This document shows, piece after piece, positions 38,790 to 64,000 of a stretch of 64,000 nucleotides of DNA. How positions within the stretch are numbered: position 1 is the first letter of the stretch; each line of letters opens with the position of its first letter. Under the pieces are notes generated by a model, which saw nothing but the letters and a program-made list of their open reading frames with translations, was not told the origin of the DNA and made no database searches. Origin of the DNA: Fratercula arctica (Eukaryota; Chordata; Aves; Charadriiformes; Alcidae). The position numbers were made by a program, and so were the translations under genes. The stretch spans positions 5,222,501 to 5,286,500 of the forward strand of contig CANTUZ010000005.1 in assembly GCA_947846985.1 (NCBI GenBank), given 5' to 3'.

Positions 38790-38868
38790 AAAAACAAAAC
38801 CAACCAAACCCCAAATACCCAAACCAAACCCCCTAAATAAAAAAAAAAAAAAAAGTCCCAACAAACCA
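38790..38868. repeat. A/C-rich tract with poly-A
   Basis: Between 38790 and 38854 there is no G and only three T. It contains CCCAAACCAAACCCC (38818-38832) followed by an A run. A second tract at 52483-52518 shares this 15-mer. Confidence 0.8.
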
Positions 38869-39049
38869 AAACCTGCCCAGATGAAAACACTCTGTTTTGC
38901 AGCCCACACTTCCCTTTAGCAGCCCCTTCCCGCCCCAATTCAGCTGCAGATCCAGGCTTGCTTTCTCTCTCAAGCTTAAACTGAACCCTGCCTTCAGGGT
39001 GAGCGCTACACAGGGTCCCCTGGGCTTTGCCCGGATGAAAAATAGTCAG

Positions 39050-39400
39050 TTACCTTAGTTCAGAATTATATTAAGGGGAATATGGCCATCATTTAATGAA
39101 ATTTATAAACTGACTGAGCATGCAAATCCAGATTAGCAATTCTGCTTTCAATATCACTCATTTTTTCCTGATGATAGGAATAAAAGTTACTTTTTGACTA
39201 CAGCTTGTTCTCTCGGTATACTAACTGGCACTCAGATTTTCTGATTTATGTTTCGTGCAAATCTTTCCAAGCTCTCAATTATTTTAACAGAGTCTAAATT
39301 CACCTTTTAGCTGAGAGGGTAATAAAGGTGTAAAGATGTCACAGGCATTAATGATGTTTTACTCACAGTGATGCCGCGTTGCAAAACGTGAGGTTTCTGT
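39050..39400. promoter_or_regulatory. Candidate conserved non-coding element F
   Basis: Contains the POU octamer ATGCAAAT at 39120-39127, GATTAGCAATTC, CAATTATTTTAACAG and GGCATTAATGATG. No repeats or coding signals. It lies about 4 kb upstream of the PRMT3 promoter. Confidence 0.3.
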
Positions 39401-42400
39401 ACCTCTTTCCATTGCACCTTTCACTGCTGCAGCAACGCTTTTCCTTGCTGTGCAGCGTTGGGAAGCAACAGCTTTGTGAGAACCTCTTCATCGCTGCACA
39501 TCTTAAAGACTTACTGAAAAAGCCACTATCTGCTTTTAGACTGCTTGCTACAAGGAGTTCACATCATTAATTTAATGAAAAATGCAACGAACTGGGATGG
39601 GAGGACTGAGCTTAAGAGTATTTGTGATCATACTCTGCAGGCTGGGTTTAGTATTCAGGGAGTGTAGTATAGAATTTCAGATGATTTGGACTTCATAGAT
39701 GAAAATGCTTTTGAAAAATTGTCTTCAGTCTTGAGCTTCATGGTTCTGTGCAGTTGTGTGCTCTGTTAGAGATCTTGAGTGGTTAAAATGGAAAAAATCT
39801 GACTACATGAATGACTAAGAAGTAATTTGCTTTCCTATAATAATTTTTAAAAACATTTTCTCTCTCTTTTTTTCAAATCTATTTTATACAGGGTAGGGTC
39901 ATAGCCATTTAATAATAGTTTGCTCAGAAATGTCTCGTTTCCTGCACAATTTCTATTAACGCCCTTTCTTTGTCTTTGAATAATGACAAGCACTGTGGTC
40001 ACAAAACAATGACGCAGGTAGAGAATAAAGTTACACATGCTTGGAAATCCAGATGAAACAAAGCCCACAAGCAATACTTTGATACCATATTTTGTGTGTG
40101 AACACCTTCTCCAGTGTTGTGATTCCAGATCTGGAAAAAAGTTTGAAATGCAGTAAAAAACTGTAGGTATTTGAAGTTTCTTCCCCTTGGCCCGGATTAT
40201 GAAATAGTAATCCATTACATTGTAAATCTTCCTGTACCATGCAAATCCTTTTACAAGGATTAGGAGATTGTAACAAAGATGATCATATTTCAAGAGATGC
40301 CGGTGTTAGTTAGATACTGGTGCTGCAGGAGTTCATAGCCATCACCCAACATGTTATATGCACTGACCGAAACGAACAGGTGCTTTACATTTATTGAGAA
40401 TCTTAATTCAAGCGATAATAAAAAAGAAGATTCGGTTACAAGGCTGCGCGGCACATTCAGTCTGTTGCTCTCCGAGTGGACTCAACAATAGCCGAGGGTG
40501 TGCAATGGAGCAAAGACTATGCAATCAGTGACCCCTTGCCCCTTTGGTGGGGGAGAATTTCAGTAAAACACAAAGAAGCTGCTGTTTCTGCTTTTGCTGC
40601 TATCAGCCCAGGCACTACTTACAGAGCAGCGGCTGTTAAATCTATTTCTGCGATTAGCTGCTTGAGCAAGAGTAGAAAAAGTATGTTTTCTCATTCTGTG
40701 TCACTTCTGTTTCTTTCATGGGAATCAGACCCTACTTTGGGAGCAAAAAGTAGAAGCGTCTGACTTGCCTAGGTTTCTCTGCACATTAAGGGTACGCAGT
40801 ATTTTGCCAGCATTTTGTGCTAATTTTAATTTAATGAGTAGTACTGAGGTGCTACGTAAGGAAAAAAAAAATCCATGAGAAGCATTGGTTTATACCACTA
40901 AGCAGCATTTGCAGAATTGGTGTTATCTTGTCATACCTACAGAAGTAATTCTGAATGGATACAGAATTTAAAAACTGAAAACACACAGCAGAATTTGTGA
41001 AGGAGTTGAATTTAGTAGCTCTTGATCCTTTTTCAAACTTGTCATTCTGGTCTTATCTAAAAGCAGTTTTCCGTATTTAGATTTTACATGTCCCTTTGGA
41101 TTTGCCTATAACTAGGCAAGCCTAATCTGTTTAATTAGTACCATACTTAAAAGCCTTCTTTTGTTCACTTTGAGAGATAAGGGGCTAAGTGAAAGGGAAA
41201 ATTAAGCTGCATGGGACACATTTACAAGCACAGATTAGAAATCAGAGATTGTAACCCAGACAAGTAAATCCAGATTTTCAGGTTTCCCTCTTGAATTCTG
41301 CACCCCCCTATTTGTTTGTGGGGGTTTTTTCACCCTACTGATCAATTCAAATCTCTATACTTTTATATTAATCAAAAAAGAATAAATTTGCACTCTAAAA
41401 ATATGACTAGAATCTGACCCTTGGTTCAGTCCCTCTAGAATGGCCAAAATCTGGGATTACGATGATTAATGCTGGTGTCCCCTCTGTTGAGCAACAAGTA
41501 ACTATCATGTACTAACCAGCAGTTGGTACCTCCAATTATGCCGAGTGCTGCATATTGAGTGTTGAGTGCTGTTGCAGATTAAGCCTTCGTAAAATAAATA
41601 TAATGCAGAATAGCTTCTTATGAAAAACAAGATTGGAGATGAAAAGGGAGGAGACTATCGGCATGTCTTCCCTGGCAAGCAGTGTGGTACAGCAAGTGTA
41701 GCAAAACCTTTGCTGCTGAACACCCGGTACTTGGATGCTTCAAGATTTTCATTTTGGGCTAGCAGCTGTAGTTTGGTCCCGTGACCTGCAGCAGTTTCAT
41801 TTGAAAAAGGTACCTATTTGACGCATTGTAAGACCACGCTGCGATGTGGACCAAAGGATGGAAAGTTGGGGAGTTTGGCAAATCAGCTTTTGAAGGACAC
41901 GTTGGATCTCCTGAACTGAAGCGCCAAGGTAGAGGCACCCTAGCTTTGCTAATGTAATGGGTGAAGAAAACCAGGATTATTTTTAGTCTTCTCACAAATA
42001 CCTGATTTTATCAAAAATTAGAAGGTGTTGTGTGGAGCATTAATTCATGGACTCTGGCAGGGTATGGACCAAAGACCCTTATTACAACGATTTTCCAAGC
42101 TTTATAGGTACAAGCACTCTCCACGCGCAGGCAGCATCCTACTGATAGGTTGAAGGTCGATTGCCACGCGCTTCTCGGTGTCTTCCAATTGTCTGTTCAC
42201 GCGGAGTAGCAGCTTTGCTTTCACATTCCTTTTCTTGCTGATATCTCCTGATGCTTGCTTATCTTTTCTCTCGAGGCATCTGTCAAGGATACAGCTTTGT
42301 CTCACCAAGATCAAACAGATCCCCTATGCTGCTCCCTATGTCTACAGTGTTGTTTAAAAATGACTATAACTTTTTGCAAGGCTAGATAACTTGACATATA

Positions 42401-43119
42401 TAAACCCATGTATGACACCTAAGGACGTGCAGCTGTCTAACAGCAGTGGCGAGATACAGGAGATTTCTAAAGTATGTGATATGAGGAAACAGGCTGTAAC
42501 CTTGTTCAGTTGAGATGCCACACAAATACCATATTTAGCCTTCTGATTCAGACTAGTGCTATTAGGATGCACAGCATACCTCTGTTCTAGCAATTAGTAG
42601 TCATACAAGGCAGTCAGGTTCAAGGCAAAACGGTAACTACATTATTTTGGGAAATATTTGTATTAGCACAATGTGAATTTAAACTTTGAGGGTACAAATT
42701 GGAAAAATTCTAGGTTTGACATTTCCTCCACCATGTGCTACTGAGCAGCACCACAGGAACCAGTGAAAAGCCACTGTTTGGTTCTGAACAGACGTGTGTT
42801 TCTGTCACACACAAAATGAAGACAGAAAATGAGATTTGGTAACTCATGTAGAATGCCAAATACTATCTTCTTCAGATGATGAGCCCCAAGCTTTATCTTT
42901 TTTTTTTAAGCCACTTTTAACTTCTGCATTTGAACGAGGCCCTCAGCTATAAAAGTCTGTTGCTAAACTTTGTTTAAAAGCCACTATGCGTGTGTTATTT
43001 AACTCTCCTGTCGCAGCCATGCTATTTGTAAGAAACAGAAACCCGCCTGCCAGCCACCTATCCTGCACGCAAAGTATGATTCCACCTCCACGCAGAAATA
43101 ATCTCTTATTTTTTAGGCT
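39401..43119. other. Region immediately upstream of PRMT3, no gene recognised
   Basis: In human this position next to PRMT3 is occupied by HTATIP2, on the same strand. I see no exon resembling its NAD(P)-binding domain and no second CpG island. A 148-codon minus-strand frame at 39847-40293 is unidentified and has no supporting signal. Confidence 0.45.
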
Positions 43120-43375
43120 GGCTGAGGGCGCGACCCTTTACCTCTCTGCCTGGTTTTCCCTTCCCTGAGACGGCCAGGCACTAACAGCGGGAGCTGCCGC
43201 GGTGCGGCCGAAAGCGGAGCTGACGGGGCCGCCCCCCCACAAGATGGCGCCGGCCGGCCCCTCACAGCGCCGCTCGAGCGCGAGCGTTTGAAAGATAACG
43301 GCCGGCGCCCTCTCCCCGCGTCCGGAGGGCCCCGCCAGGGGGCGCGCTCACCCCCTCGGGCCCGCCCCTCCGCGC

Positions 43376-43402
43376 TGACGTCACCCGGAAGCGGCGCACG
43401 TG
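43376..43402 (+). promoter_or_regulatory. CRE + ETS + E-box cluster 24-50 bp upstream of the PRMT3 ATG
   Basis: TGACGTCA (43376-43383), CCGGAAG (43385-43391) and CACGTG (43397-43402) fall within 27 bases. These are consensus sites for CREB/ATF, ETS/GABPA and USF/MYC-type factors. Their close packing next to the start codon suggests the core promoter lies here. Occupancy is inferred, not shown. Confidence 0.6.
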
Positions 43403-43425
43403 GGGCAGCGGCGGCGGCGGCCGCC

Positions 43426-62098
<18,673 letters not shown>

Positions 62099-62543
62099 TA
62101 GGAAAAGTTCTGAGAAAAGCATGCTAAATGTTGCTGTAAAAAGTTATTAAAATGCTGTAAAAAGTTAATGATCAGCTATCACTCAGTAAGCCTTTTACTG
62201 AAGTCCTTCTTTGTCCTAAGAATTACCACAGGTTTTGATGTGGAGTCGTTTGCTTGTCTCGTAGAGGTAATTAAAACAGGTCTGTAGTTAAGGCAGATTG
62301 TTTCCCAGACCTTCCTCCTAACATGAGCGTACGGCCGGTGCTGCCTTGCACTAGACCCCCCGACTGACTGCTGCCGGTCCATTGTCTGTTCTTACACTTT
62401 AAATAAATGTTGCTACTGATAAAATTGTAAATTTTTAGACAAAAAACAAAGTTGAGACACTGGATTGCTGAGGTTCCCGCCAGACCATTTCTACAGTCTG
62501 AGGTCCCTCTAAATAACGCCCTTACCCTTTAGCATGTGAGCTG

Positions 62544-62795
62544 CTCCCCCCTAGTTTGGCATTATCCGCAGACTTGCTGAAGGTGCTTTCTGTCCTATTA
62601 GGTCACTAATAAAGGTGTTAATTAGCATTGAACCCTAAGGGACACCTCTGGTACCCAACTTGCCAGGCTTTGTATTCCTTCTCTCACCTCTTGAACTTCA
62701 CTGTCTAAACAGCTTTCCACCCATCTAATGGTTCATTTTCATTTATCCACTACACATTTTGCTAATTTACCTATTGAGGATATTATGTGAGACTG
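62544..62795 (-). mobile_element. CR1 LINE ORF2 fragment in PRMT3 intron 9
   Basis: On the minus strand, pieces translate as VSHNIL at the right end, a GVP segment in the middle, and STFSKSADNA (cf. SKFADDT) at the left end. This is the order of reverse transcriptase motifs in CR1 ORF2. It is decayed by stops and changes. Confidence 0.75.
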
Positions 62796-64000
62796 TGAAT
62801 ATATGTAAAATGGAAGCAATGGCATCTTAAGACTTCAAAAATATTTCCTAGCATGAGGTAGGAGAAATGTAATTGAAAATGTGTACTCTTGATAGCTGAG
62901 GCATGTAGGTTTTTTGAGTTTGGTTGTTTTTGTAAGAGCAACTGTTGAAAAGAAAGTCAAGGTAGGTACTGAGGAATTTGGGATTGATGTTTTTTTATGC
63001 AAGCTTAAATCGTACAGAAGTAAGGTTGTCTAGGCGGAAGTTTTAGGTTAGATACTGCTTCACACATTGGAAGTGCAAGGCTGCACACTTGGATGCTGTA
63101 AAATTAATTCTATTAAATAAATGTCTGTCGAAAAGTACTATTCTAAGCATTAGGTGCAACTTTGACCAAAATGCTTTTATGGCACAAGAACTTGTTCTCT
63201 AAAGAAAACTTTTCCCAGGAGTCCTTGTCATCTTCAGAGTGGTTACAAATTTGAAATGGTGTTTTACTTCTAATGTACTAGATGACAAACGTAGGATTGT
63301 TCATATCTTTCAGCAAGTGCACACAAAGTCCTTTAGGTATTATTTATACTTAAAGGAGGAGAGAAGTATCAGCCAACACATAATCACCTTTGGTGAGGAG
63401 AAGGGGAAGCCTTTAAGAAAAACAACAAATCAAAACCTTGAAATTCTCTGGAGAGTGATGAATTGCCACTTGAAGTACACAATGAACCATCACTAAGGCT
63501 GCACATTTATAGATACTTTCTGCTATAAAAGGTTCAATTCACATTAAAGTTTTCAATTCACATCAAAACAATTTATATTTGTCTTGTTAAACCTCCTTTT
63601 CCTAGAAGAATAAAGCTGACAAACTTCTAATGGAGTAACAAATATTTATTGAAATACTAAACAACTCTGTGTAGCTTAAAAGTGACTACTGCAGTGTGCG
63701 TCCACCTGTGATGAAAGTACGTGCTCAAGAGCTTTTGTCCCTCCCAGAATTCAGGTTCATGAATTCTAGCATGCTAATTACTAGCGAGAGTGCAACCCTC
63801 GTGTGTAAGTAAACTGGAGTAAGTGGCCTGCGTGTCATGATTCTTTCCCAAGGTTATGTAGTAAACTTCCTTTTAACTAAATGTTTGTCTGCTCTTTTTC
63901 TTTCTGTGAATAGCTGCCCCTAAAATTTCTAATGCAGTGAATGACTTGATTTTTGTCATTCGCCATTGTTACGCTAGAATAGAAAGTTGAAGTATACTTC
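62796..64000. other. PRMT3 intron 9, right edge of window
   Basis: AT-rich intronic sequence. No exon encoding the catalytic double-E loop is present before the window ends. Confidence 0.7.

Noticed and set aside
39847..40293. 148-codon minus-strand frame near PRMT3
   Set aside because: No recognisable domain, no splice or promoter signal, and a second frame overlaps it. Probably chance, although it sits where HTATIP2 might be expected.

Overview
This window is vertebrate nuclear DNA, almost certainly from a bird. It carries at least eleven CR1 LINE fragments. Several of them end in the short ATTCTATGATTCT-type tail typical of avian CR1, and the one clear gene reads as an avian ortholog of a vertebrate gene. 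There are no bacterial features.

Layout: positions 1-43,100 (about two thirds of the window) are non-coding as far as I can read. This stretch holds CR1 copies (+ strand at 7853, 31966, 34536 and 38175; - strand at 8557, 11515 and 19339), homopolymer and pyrimidine tracts, a 12-bp tandem array (5854-5901) and a decayed 15-bp-period minisatellite (about 12186-12530). It also holds several blocks rich in homeodomain (TAAT), POU-octamer and SOX-like motifs that look like conserved enhancers. One isolated candidate exon with good splice signals lies on the minus strand at 15636-15862, and I could not assign it to a gene.

At 43.1-43.9 kb a CpG island with CRE, ETS, E-box and YY1-like motifs forms the promoter of PRMT3 (protein arginine methyltransferase 3, plus strand). 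Nine consecutive exons run from the ATG at 43426 to 62097. They encode 291 complete residues: acidic N-terminus, C2H2 zinc finger, helical linker, and the start of the methyltransferase core through SAM-binding motif I. The remaining exons, which carry the catalytic double-E loop, THW loop and beta barrel, lie beyond the right edge. Introns hold CR1 fragments at 44902, 51304, 60084 and 62544.

In human the order on 11p15.1 is NAV2-DBX1-HTATIP2-PRMT3-SLC6A5. The long stretch upstream of PRMT3 here would then correspond to the DBX1-PRMT3 interval. That fits a regulatory desert around a homeobox gene, but I see no HTATIP2 exons in it. The enhancer calls and this synteny reading are inference.
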